Below, piece by piece: positions 9,411-17,281 of a stretch of 17,281 nucleotides of DNA. The first letter of the stretch is position 1; each line of letters opens with the position of its first letter. The notes below the pieces were generated by a model. That model saw only the letters and a program-made list of their open reading frames with translations, ran no database searches and was not told the DNA's origin. This stretch comes from Cladosporium sp. IMV 00045 (lineage: Eukaryota > Ascomycota > Dothideomycetes > Cladosporiales > Cladosporiaceae): NCBI GenBank assembly GCA_001931905.2, contig MSJI02000591.1, positions 1 to 17,281 on the forward strand, read 5' to 3'. The translations under genes and the position numbers were made by a program.

Positions 9411-10687
9411 TCACAGCTTCGCCTTGACCGGATCTCCATCCCCATTCTCCACAGCAATAGCAACAACAACCGCAATATCGTCCGGTTTCCCACCCTCCCA
9501 TCCCTCATTGGGGTAATAGAACTTGACCTCTCTCGCAAAAGGGCCGTTCCTCTTCCTATCCAGCCCAGCGATTTTGGCCTCGCGCATAACCGCCGAAGCC
9601 AGCAGGCCAGGCAGATAGCTCTCCTGCGTCTTCTCGGTGATTTTGCCCGGCAGAGCTCTGACTTTCTTCTCGTCGAGTCGCGTCTCTTCCCCCGCCGCGG
9701 ACCAGTAGCCTTCCTCTTTCATCACTTTCGTCACCACGCCCAGCACGTCCTGCGCGCTCAGGTTGTCCCACACGCCGTCCGTGGCGAAGAGGACGATGTC
9801 GCCGTGCTGTACCTGGTGCTTGACGACGTCGGCGTCGCGGGGTGTTTCGGAAAAGTGCGTGCTGCCGCCGAAGATGGCGTATTGGGCCTGCATTTTGGGC
9901 GGGACTTTGGACATTTGGTAGGGTGTGTTGAAGGCGTGAGTTTGCATTTCGCTGCGCACGACGACTTTTCCAGGTCCAATGACTAGGAAGCCGCTGTCGC
10001 CTAGGCTGTGAATTTCCCTCGTGTTAATATCCAGGCGCATGTTTCGTGTAGATAGTCATTGCTTTCCGCTTACTTTGCTGTTTCAAGCCCTCCATTCCCA
10101 TCCAAAACACCCAGACTCGCAGTGCAGCCACCGGCGACAATCCTAGGGTTGCCGATGACCGCATCGTAGGCGGTCTGCATGAGATCCTGCGGCCGGGGCA
10201 CTTTGGCGTCCTGCTCGAGACCTTCGTAGATGTGCGCGGTGCCTGCCATCAGACCACAGAGTCCGTGGCTGAAATCGCTAGGATCGACGCCCGAGTCCTG
10301 CCAACCGCCCACGCCGTCCGCGACGCCGAATGCGACGTGGTGCGCGTTGGCGCCGACGGTGGCCATGAAGAAGGCATCTTCGCCGGCGTCCGGTTTCGTC
10401 GAGCGGACGTACGGCGGCGATGTGTGGGTTTGCGTCGAGCTGTAGAGCCAGTAGTCGCGGCCGGGTTTGGCGGGTCGGGGTGGTGATCTTTTCGCCGAGG
10501 CGGCGGCGGCCAGGCGGTATGTGAAGGGAGGCGGCGAGGAGGACGAGTAGCTCCTCAGGAAGGGCAGGACGGAGGGGGATTTGGCCGAGGCGTTGCGCAT
10601 GTAGAGACCGGAGAGGCCGGCGGCCAGGACGGCGGTGGTGCCTATGAGGCGGCGGGAGACGCGCATTGCATGGAGTGGTGTTGACAT
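9411..10687 (-). CDS. Mitochondrial PP2C-family protein phosphatase, Ptc7-like
   Basis: Metal-dependent Ser/Thr phosphatase. The model complement(join(9411..10005, 10074..10687)) encodes 402 residues. The 68-nt intron (donor GTAAGC, ATTAAC branch element, acceptor CACAG) joins ETA to LGDSG through a split Asn codon, restoring NLGDSG, a core PP2C motif. Other motifs in order: GED (102-104), ADGVGG (123-128, metal-binding Asp124), GGCTASLG (186-193), ATDGVWDN (279-286, Asp281) and KPDDIAV (378-384, Asp380/Asp381). The N-terminus is rich in Arg, Ser and Ala with no acid among the first 70 or so residues, and has a hydrophobic stretch at 14-29, which suggests mitochondrial import. Yeast Ptc7 acts in mitochondria and dephosphorylates Coq7, promoting coenzyme Q synthesis; a similar role here is inference. 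The start is an ATG, with a second in-frame Met at residue 8. The gene is divergent from prp4. Confidence 0.92.
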
Positions 10688-11071
10688 GGCAGGAGGAGGA
10701 AGAGATAGAGGAAATAATGTGGAGAGAAGCCTCGGACGGGCGACTCAAACATCTTGCACGACCATGTCTGAGTGATCAATTGTACTGGTGAGGATGAGGG
10801 GATGTGGAATTAAAGAATGGATAAACATTGAAATATGGATTTGAAGCCATTGGAGTAGATCTCTCTCTCTCTCTCTCTTCTCCAACGTCTGACGGCATCG
10901 TTTGTCTCTGGCGTGAGCCTTCTCAGCCGGCCGGCCTAAGCGCAACTTTCTACTGTAGCTAAAGCCAAACTTCAATCACATGCGACTACTCGTCCTACTT
11001 CCTAACATTTGACAAATTACTACATCTCTCCCTTCCTCTCTGTTGGTGTACATATCAGCCACTTTACCAAC
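10688..11071. promoter_or_regulatory. Divergent promoter region between the Ptc7-like gene and prp4
   Basis: The 384 nt between the two start codons must contain both promoters and leaders. It has a (CT)n microsatellite (10860-10878), a GC palindrome GCCGGCCGGC (10926-10935) and a pyrimidine-rich stretch just before the prp4 start (about 11025-11045), as often seen at fungal transcription starts. No clear TATA box is present for prp4, as is common for housekeeping genes. Confidence 0.6.
10860..10878. repeat. (CT)n microsatellite
   Basis: Nineteen nt of alternating T and C (GA on the other strand), in the middle of the divergent promoter. CT/GA tracts in fungal promoters can be nucleosome-depleted or GAGA-like elements; here the role is unknown. 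Confidence 0.85.
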
Positions 11072-12815
11072 ATGGCACGGCATCCAGCGAGACAGGCGTA
11101 CGTCGAGGAGGAAATGGACATGGTAAGCTCTCCAAACCCCGCCGCCGAATGAGTGTTCACGCGCAAATCAGAGCCATGTCCTCGCTCGGCCATGAACGAG
11201 CGCGAAATTGAGACTAGAAGTGTCTGGGCTGATGGATAGACTGGGCAGGACGCGCCAGGTGTGGACATCAATAACATACGTAAGTACAGAGCATCGAACC
11301 CTCGCCAGCTACCTGAACACTCTCAAGACACTAACATGACATTCAGCAACGGACACGAACTACTCCCTCCCCGGAACGGGCGGCGCTCCCTCGCAACAGG
11401 CCTCAAGCCTCCTCGACGAATTCGCGCGAAAACGAAAAGCCGCCGCCCTCGCCGTGCCGACAGACGACAAGCGAGTACGCACCGAACTGCGCAGCCGAGG
11501 CGAGCCCATAACGCTGTTCGGCGAGCGACCGGAGGACCGACGCGATCGTTTACGAAGCATTCTGTATTCCGAGCAGGAAGGCGGGGATCAAGATGAGGAC
11601 ATGCGCGACGTCAGCGAGACGCCGGAGGACGAGGCAGACGAGGCGGATGAGGAGTTCTACACCGAAGGCTCGGACGCGCTGCTGGCTGCACGGCGGGATA
11701 TTGCCAGGTTCAGTCTTCTACGCACGGCGCAGCGTGTAGCATATCAGAAGGAGGAGAGCAGCATACCCGTTGCGACGCATGTGAAGCATCGCAAAGGGAT
11801 TAAAGAACGGTTGGCTGGGTTTGAGTTGTTCGGGTCACAGATTGCTGGCGAGAGGCCTGTCAGTATGGTTCGCTTTTCACCCAACGGTGAGCTCGTCGCT
11901 AGCGGTGATTGGGGTGGAAGTATCAAGCTCCTGGACGTGCCCAATCTGGAGACCAAGGCAACACTACGAGGGCACAAATCCATGATCGGCGGTCTCGCGT
12001 GGTATCCTGGCGCTACACTACCGACTTCAACCGTGAGCCCCGAAAACCTCAACCTCGCCTCTGCGGGTGGAGACGGCGACATCCACCTCTGGTCTCTCGC
12101 ACAAGACACGCCCATCTCGACCCTATCCGGCCACACCGCGCGAGCAGTACGCACCGCCTTCCACCCTTCAGGCCGCTACCTAGCCAGCGCAAGCTACGAC
12201 ACAACCTGGCGGCTCTGGGACGTGAACACCACACAAGAACTCCTACTACAAGAAGGGCACAGCAAGGAAGTGTTTAACGTAGCCTTCAACGAAGACGGCT
12301 CGCTAGCCGCCTCGGCCGGGCTCGACAGCATCGGGCGCATCTGGGACCTCCGCTCGGGGCGCACCATCATGCTGCTGGACGCGCACGTCGCCCCCATCCA
12401 CGCCCTCGACTGGGGCGCCGACGGGCACCGCGTCCTCACGGGATCCGCCGACGGCTTCGCCAAGTGCTGGGACCTGCGCAGCGTGCGGGAGACGGCCAGC
12501 ATCGGCGCGCACCGCGGCGGCGTGACGGATCTGAAGTGGTTCAAAGGCACGGATGGGCCTTTGTCGGGGAGTGTACGGCGCGACGAAGAGGGCGCCATGC
12601 AGCCGAAGAAATCGGGCACGTTCATGGTGAGCGCCGGCTTCGACAAGGCGGTCAACATCTTCTCCGCGGACGACTGGGCCATGTGCAAGAGCCTGACTGG
12701 TCACGATGGTACGGTCCTCGCGGCCGATGTCACGGATGACGCGAGGTATATTGCTTCGTGCGGGAGGGATCGCACGGTCAAGCTCTGGGCGAGGGATGAT
12801 ATGGAAGGCATCTGA
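11072..12815 (+). CDS. prp4: U4/U6 small nuclear ribonucleoprotein Prp4 (WD40)
   Basis: Spliceosome component of the U4/U6 and U4/U6.U5 particles, needed for pre-mRNA splicing. The model join(11072..11122, 11240..11279, 11347..12815) gives 519 residues. The start ATG has a good context (CCAACATGG), and the N-terminus MARHPARQAYVEEEMDM fits fungal Prp4. Exon 2 supplies TGQDAPGVDINNI; the third exon continues TDTNYSLPG and the LLDEFARKRKAAALAVPTDD stretch. A splicing-factor (SFM) motif lies at about 67-103 (KRVRTELRSRGEPITLFGE). After an acidic linker (103-134) come seven WD repeats at about 200-227, 238-280, 292-323, 333-365, 375-406, 417-468 and 482-511; GH and WD-type ends are clear in HLW, RLWD, RIWD, KCWD and KLW. 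Intron donors are GTAAGC and GTAAGT; branch elements GCTGAT and ACTAAC are visible. The acceptor of intron 1 could instead be the CAG at 11246-11248, dropping three residues. Identification is strong. Confidence 0.95.
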
Positions 12816-13887
12816 ATTGAGGGAAAGCCGGAAATGGCGTCGAAAAAGGGGCCAAGCAATCGAACAGTCAGGCGACTTTGTAAGAAAAAACCGAGAAAAG
12901 AATCAATGATACCCAAACGCGATTGCCACTTCTCACAAAAAGACGCTACAAGATCCCCCTCCTTGAGATGATCCAACGCGAATTCCCAAGAACCAGACCT
13001 GAACCATTCGCAACGCGCCAGCAAGCCACGATCGGGGAACCATCCCGACTGATTGACGGAGTGACTTGAGACTTGGGCGGAGGTTGTGGGTAAGGTGACC
13101 ATGAGGTTGAGCAACGAATCATGCCGAAACAGATACAAAATGCCAAAAATAGAGCATACCACGATCGCGCGGAATGGAATCCACACAGAAGACATTGTTC
13201 TCCCACGCAGAAAGGCCACGCAGGACAGATACAGACACGAAGGGCAGAAGAGAGAAACCCTACGCGGCAGAAAGCGCCGAAAGCCATGCGCAAAATGCAG
13301 CCCTTCATCCGAGCAGCCACCCCCATCCCGCGCCAAGTCCACGTGGAGTCTCTTGACAAAAAGGCGTGGGAGCTGTTGTTAGCTGTATGCTGTGTTATTG
13401 TCATGGACGGCGACGCCGAGTGGGTTTGCATGCAATGGCTTCCCGCTGCTTGGTAATGGTTTTAGGGCTTGCTATCGGCAGGGCTTGCAGATGGGACGGA
13501 ATTGGATTGGGAGACTCGCGTGCCGTTGTTGCATACGCCTTGCGCCTTGCGGGGTTTGGGGGCCACGTGCGTTGTGTTTAATGGGTTGGTGGATGATGTT
13601 CGTGCATGTTAGATATGCAGCTGGTCAGTTGGCTTGGAGATGGGGTTGGAGATTGGGATTATCGGTTCTGGGTTGTTGTGGATGTTGAGTTGACGGTGGA
13701 GATGAGTTGACGACTAGGTAAGTATTGATGGTTTGTTTGGTATTTGGGGTATCTCAAGACTCGATGAAGGAACAGACACGGTGAACGCCATCAGAGAAAA
13801 GAGAAACGTGTGCATCACTTCATATCACAGCCGTCAATCCAAGTCAATCCAACTCATCCCATCCCCAAAACGCCCATCCCCTCCCCC
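12816..13887. other. Convergent region between prp4 and the zinc-finger gene
   Basis: About 1.07 kb containing both 3' UTRs. No canonical AATAAA was found close to either stop. A - strand frame with an ATG at 13195 runs 164 codons to 12701, overlapping the last 115 nt of prp4; its product begins with a hydrophobic segment but matches no family I know, so it is not annotated as a gene. From about 13370 to 13740 the + strand is unusually rich in G and T. No RNA gene or repeat is recognised. Confidence 0.5.
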
Positions 13888-15351
13888 TCAAGCAAGAACC
13901 ACCGCTCCCCTCTTCCTAACAACCATCTCATTCCTCACCAACCACTCCTCCAACGCCCCATCCTCCTTCCACTCCGTTACCTCCCCAGCCCCCAAACCCC
14001 CCTTCTTCCTCTCTTCCAAATGCCTCCCGACATGCTCCATGCGCGCCTCCAAACAGCCCTCGCCCTGGAACATGTCCTCACAGAAAACGCACGCGCACCG
14101 CTGCGGCGCTTCGCGAGAGACGATGTGGCAGCGCTGCGCGGTTGCGTTCAGGGCGGCTTCGACGCTCGGGTGGTGGTCGGTGTTGTTGCTGCTGGTGTTA
14201 TTGAGCCTGTTGTTCTGCGCTCTAGCACCGCGCCCTCGAGCCTTGGCTTTCTTCCTCCCTCCCGTCGTCGGCGCTGAAGAGCCTTCATCGGGCACAGGCG
14301 GATGCATGCGACGCACGTGCTGGACGAAGAGGTCTTTGCGATTGAAGTCGTTAGGCCGGCGGGAGGGCGAGGACGGGCACTGGTCGCAGCGCCAGTAGCT
14401 GAGGCTGAAGTGTTTGGTGTAGGCGTGGCGTTTCCATTCGTTCTTTGCGCCGAAGGATTGCGGGCAGCCGTAAGGGGCGAGGGGGCAGGGGTAGGCGGCT
14501 GTTGTTGAGGGGTCGGAGCCGGATGTTTTGGAGCGTTTGGATGGGGTGGTGGTCTGTCGGCGGCGTTTTGGGTTTGGCTTGGAGATTTTGCGTCGGGTAT
14601 TGGTTGGTGATGGTGGTGCGCGATGGCGCCTGGGTTGGCGGCGGGTGCCTGAGGCGGGTGGTTCGTAGTCGTCGTCGACCTGCTCGTCATACTCTATCTC
14701 AGGTATCTCAGGTGCATGTTCCGGCGGGTAGGGATGGTGCGGGTAACGATCCTGTTCGATGGCCTTGGACACATCGCTCGATGCCGGCACCAACTCCTCA
14801 GGTTCGTGCAGATAAGGAGGATAAACGGGCTCCCTCTCGTCAAGATGATCGTCGAGATCTGGAAATCCCTGTACGCTTTCCATGGCGATACACGAAGCTT
14901 CTTCGTGTGACCCATGCACCGGGTCGTGAGAGAAGGGACTCTGGATGGCGACTGGTATGTCGCGATAATGTTGCTCGGGGGTGAGCAAGATAATTGATTC
15001 CGGTGATGCGACAGAGGATGGGATGAATGTGTCGCAGGTGGTAGCACTGCTGGCACTGCTGCTGTCGTATGGAGGTGTTGGTGGATTGGTGAGAGGTGAG
15101 TCGTAGTGTTGAGTTGGAAAACCGTAGGGGAGGATGCTCATCTGCTGATCCGGTGGATATGCATACAGGGTTTGGTTGGGCGATAGATGATCAGAGTTGG
15201 GAGGAGATAGTGGTACGTTGAAGGAGTCGATGGGGTATTGCAGCATGGGATGTTCGATCTCGAAAGACGAGTCCACCTTCTGGTTCCAAGGGCCGACCAG
15301 AAGGTCAGGGTGATCGCACGGAATGCCTTTGGGGAACCCTTGGTATGCCAT
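13888..15351 (-). CDS. C2H2-type zinc-finger protein, three fingers, probable transcription factor
   Basis: Single-exon gene for 487 residues. The first ATG of the frame is at 15351 (MAYQGFPKG; context GAGGTATGG); the frame extends further upstream only from a TTG. Residues 1-230 are Pro/Ser/Tyr/Glu-rich and likely disordered, possibly a regulatory or activating region. A basic stretch with nuclear localisation signals (RRKISKPNPKRRR, 253-265) precedes the fingers. Finger 1 is C289-x6-C296-x12-H309-x4-H314. Finger 2 is C322-x2-C325-x19-H345-x4-H350, with a long loop containing RPNDFNRKDLF. After a basic linker with a GRKKAKARGRG segment (365-375), finger 3 is C421-x2-C424-x15-H440-x3-H444. 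The YGCPQSFGAKNEWKRH and WRCDQC blocks are typical of a fungal C2H2 family found in filamentous ascomycetes whose targets are unknown. A nuclear DNA- or RNA-binding role is inferred. The C-terminus is mixed-charge and ends ValValLeuAla. Confidence 0.88.
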   Translation of the reverse strand: MAYQGFPKGIPCDHPDLLVGPWNQKVDSSFEIEHPMLQYPIDSFNVPLSPPNSDHLSPNQTLYAYPPDQQMSILPYGFPTQHYDSPLTNPPTPPYDSSSASSATTCDTFIPSSVASPESIILLTPEQHYRDIPVAIQSPFSHDPVHGSHEEASCIAMESVQGFPDLDDHLDEREPVYPPYLHEPEELVPASSDVSKAIEQDRYPHHPYPPEHAPEIPEIEYDEQVDDDYEPPASGTRRQPRRHRAPPSPTNTRRKISKPNPKRRRQTTTPSKRSKTSGSDPSTTAAYPCPLAPYGCPQSFGAKNEWKRHAYTKHFSLSYWRCDQCPSSPSRRPNDFNRKDLFVQHVRRMHPPVPDEGSSAPTTGGRKKAKARGRGARAQNNRLNNTSSNNTDHHPSVEAALNATAQRCHIVSREAPQRCACVFCEDMFQGEGCLEARMEHVGRHLEERKKGGLGAGEVTEWKEDGALEEWLVRNEMVVRKRGAVVLA

Positions 15352-16988
15352 ACCTCGGCGTTGACAGACTGAAGTTGGGGTAGGGTTCGACAATCGTTCC
15401 AAGAAGTGTCGACTGGGTTGATGGTCGCTCGTTGTTGTTTTAGTGATGAGATTATCGTCGCGATGTGCGAATCGCAGGTTGGTCTCCCCTTTAACGAGCA
15501 ATGTTGTGGTTGGATGGTGAGAGGGTCAACCAAGCTGGGTTTGATCACGCTCGCAACAACGCTCATGAGTGATCGGAAGTTGATTGAGTATGGTGATGGT
15601 GTGATAGGATAGTGTTGTGCGTAAAGACAATCGAAGTTCAAGATAACAGCAGGCGCTATAGAATGCGACCGAAGTAAGTTGCAGGTTAAATTATGTTCTG
15701 ATCGAACATGCCAACCTCGCGCGCACGACGCCATTTTATGTTCTCGTCGCTGGTTGCGACTGAGACACACTCGAGCAGAGCCGCAAAAATACGTACCCCG
15801 TTGGCCTCCCTCGCACACCACCCCAGCTGGTGAAGTCGAGAAGCGGGACGCATCGCACAACCGGTGAACCATCAAGGCGAATGAAGCGGCCCGACGGATT
15901 TGTCACTTGCATCGGTTCACTGCAGCACTATACGCCACGTTGCTCTGATTGGCTTTTTGGTACGGTGGGTTGACAGTATCTCTTCACGAATCGTATGGGG
16001 CGAGAGCATGGGCAGTGGTAGACTTGCCTTGCCTTGCTGCCATCGGCCGCCGACCCGAGTGGGCTCCATGTCTGGGATGGTACGCTTAAGGCAGTGGCTT
16101 TGATGGGGCGTAGCTCGGTTTTTCAGCTGAGATAGTACAATGCGAATCCCGTGCATAGTAACATAGGTTGGTGGCACTTCGCACGTTGTGGTGGGGGGCG
16201 ATTTAGAGGCATGTCTGCCTGGTATTTTGTTTGTCGCAATGAGGCTCCATCTGATAGCCAGCCTTTGCTGGTATTAACGAGTCCCTTCGCCCTGCGACTG
16301 ATGCTTGGGGGTGTTGTTGGTGGCTGAACTCGAGGCGAAGCACGGCTCCGCCCTTCTCCGGCCGCGTGCAGCTTCCCAGACTCTTGATACATTAGCTCGT
16401 ACATTTTGAGGCCGCCTCAATTTAGTCACGTCACCTCAGGCGCAAGAGTCCCACGAGTCTGGTCTAGAGAATGGGGGGAGCGCTTAAGGTAGCAACGAGG
16501 GCCTGAAGGCGATCATGTTTCCTGCCGAGATGCCTAAGCGAGAGAGTGGGGTCGGTACTGTAATAGGCGAGATGGCAGGAAAAAGCACCTGCAACCATGC
16601 AGCCGATCATCTTCGTCTTTCAGCCCAAGGTCGGGCGGCCTCAGCTGGCGTGCTCGAGCGCTTATTTTCATGCAGGTGCGAATGCATGCTGATCCACTAG
16701 ATCGCTGAGGAATGCTTTGAAGGAGTCGGTACCAAATGTGTGGCTACGTGAATCTTCAGTCCAGAGCAGACGATAGCGTCATATCCTCAGTCGAGGATGC
16801 CTTCGGTCAGCATCTCCTGGTGCCTGCCAGTGTTGGTGAAACATTGACCAAGAAGTATCTCATACTCAACTATTGTACCATTCCTTACTTGTCTTGAATT
16901 GATAGTGTTGTAAGCACCTGCACGATGTCTCGAATTTCCTCGTTATTAATTTTTGTGGGCGCAGGTCCTAGGCACGCACGCCAACTAT
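15352..16988. other. Intergenic region, no recognised gene
   Basis: About 1.6 kb between the start of the zinc-finger gene and the stop of the MFS gene, both read on the - strand. The left part should be the zinc-finger gene's leader and promoter; the right end holds the MFS 3' UTR. A 245-codon - strand frame (15138..15875) overlaps the zinc-finger start in another frame and is probably fortuitous. Minor features are (CTTGC)3 at 16023-16037 and a perfect dyad at 16406-16420. No tRNA, transposon or further gene was found. Confidence 0.5.
16406..16420. repeat. Perfect 15-nt inverted repeat
   Basis: TTGAGGC and its exact complement GCCTCAA flank a single C. The size and CG-rich centre would suit a dimeric transcription-factor site, though a 7-bp dyad can also arise by chance in a window of this size. 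Confidence 0.6.
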
Positions 16989-17281
16989 TTAGATAGATTT
17001 AGCCAATATCTTGCTCTTCTGCCGCAGCGTTGATCCGAAATAGAAGAAAGCGATGGGAATAGGGATCATGACAGCCGCAACACAGCCAAGAAGGGTACCA
17101 GCCCATTGTATGCCGAGGTTGGCAAACATTTGGCGGGTGAAAAGTGGGAATCCCGCTGCAATGATAGATCGAAGCATGATGTTGGCCGCAACAGCGGATG
17201 CGGCTCTGTTTATTCATTTGATTAGCTGCGTCCTCTATAGATATTGCAAATGAGCTGAGACTTACACTGGAAGGTATGCGT
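16989..17281 (-). CDS. Major facilitator superfamily transporter, C-terminal fragment (DHA1-like)
   Basis: Last part of a gene that continues beyond the right edge. The model complement(join(16989..17205, 17266..>17281)) has a 60-nt intron with donor GTAAGT, a GCTAAT branch element and acceptor ACAG. It reads (D)AYLPVAASAVAANIMLRS, then IIAAGFPLFTRQMFANLGIQ, WAGTLLGCVAAVMIPIPIAF and FYFGSTLRQKSKILAKSI before TAA. The AASAxAAN...RS...GFPLF...QMF..LG..WA..LLG pattern is characteristic of the last two membrane helices of fungal drug:H+ antiporter-type (DHA1) MFS proteins, followed by the short basic cytoplasmic tail. Such transporters export drugs, toxins or metabolites at the plasma membrane; the substrate cannot be told from this fragment. 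No disruption is visible in the portion present. Confidence 0.85.

Noticed and set aside
15352..15501. 50-residue N-terminal extension of the zinc-finger frame.
   Set aside because: It begins with TTG and contains no ATG, so it is most likely 5' leader.
16105..16160. tRNA-like string: GGGGCGTAGCTCGG followed by GCGAATCCCG, resembling A-box and B-box sequences.
   Set aside because: The two boxes are too close for a full tRNA, the D-stem and acceptor stem cannot pair, and the expected GGTTCGA core is not intact.
1..17281. A secondary-metabolite or aromatic-catabolism cluster made of the P450, esterase and MFS genes.
   Set aside because: The three genes are separated by unrelated genes including prp4 and a mitochondrial phosphatase gene, and no backbone biosynthetic enzyme is present. 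The idea could be revisited if genes outside the window fit.

Overview
The window is from a filamentous ascomycete nuclear genome (Pezizomycotina; a Dothideomycete is a reasonable guess, but the class is inference). The reasons are protein-coding genes of eukaryotic type, short introns of 60-117 nt with GTRNGN donors, RCTRAY-like branch points and CAG/TAG acceptors, single-gene transcription units on both strands, GC-rich coding sequence, and recognisable fungal families. No prokaryotic operons, CRISPR arrays, transposons or tRNA genes were seen.

Layout from left to right: (1) the 3' part of a CYP52-clan cytochrome P450 gene on + (<1..2068, seven exons in the window, including an 18-nt micro-exon); (2) about 2.2 kb without a recognisable gene that ends in the promoter and leader of the next gene; (3) an intronless + gene for a 579-aa disordered, Ser/Pro-rich protein (4325..6064); (4) a convergent - gene for a secreted tannase/feruloyl esterase family enzyme (6761..8449); (5) a - gene for a mitochondrial PP2C phosphatase of the Ptc7 type (9411..10687, one intron), which shares a 384-bp divergent promoter region with (6) the + gene for the U4/U6 snRNP WD40 protein Prp4 (11072..12815, two introns); (7) a - gene for a three-finger C2H2 zinc-finger protein (13888..15351); (8) about 1.6 kb without a recognisable gene; (9) the C-terminal end of a major facilitator superfamily transporter on - (16989..>17281).

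The genes do not form an evident pathway or cluster. Housekeeping genes (prp4, ptc7-like) sit among accessory functions (P450, secreted esterase, transporter). The P450, esterase and MFS genes are too scattered and too interrupted by unrelated genes to be called a catabolic or secondary-metabolite cluster. I found no strong candidate for a previously undescribed system. The items most worth checking are the 18-nt P450 micro-exon, the disordered protein with duplicated DWPLP motifs and two upstream mini-ORFs, the catalytic-core-splitting intron of the Ptc7-like gene, and the unusual finger spacing of the zinc-finger protein.
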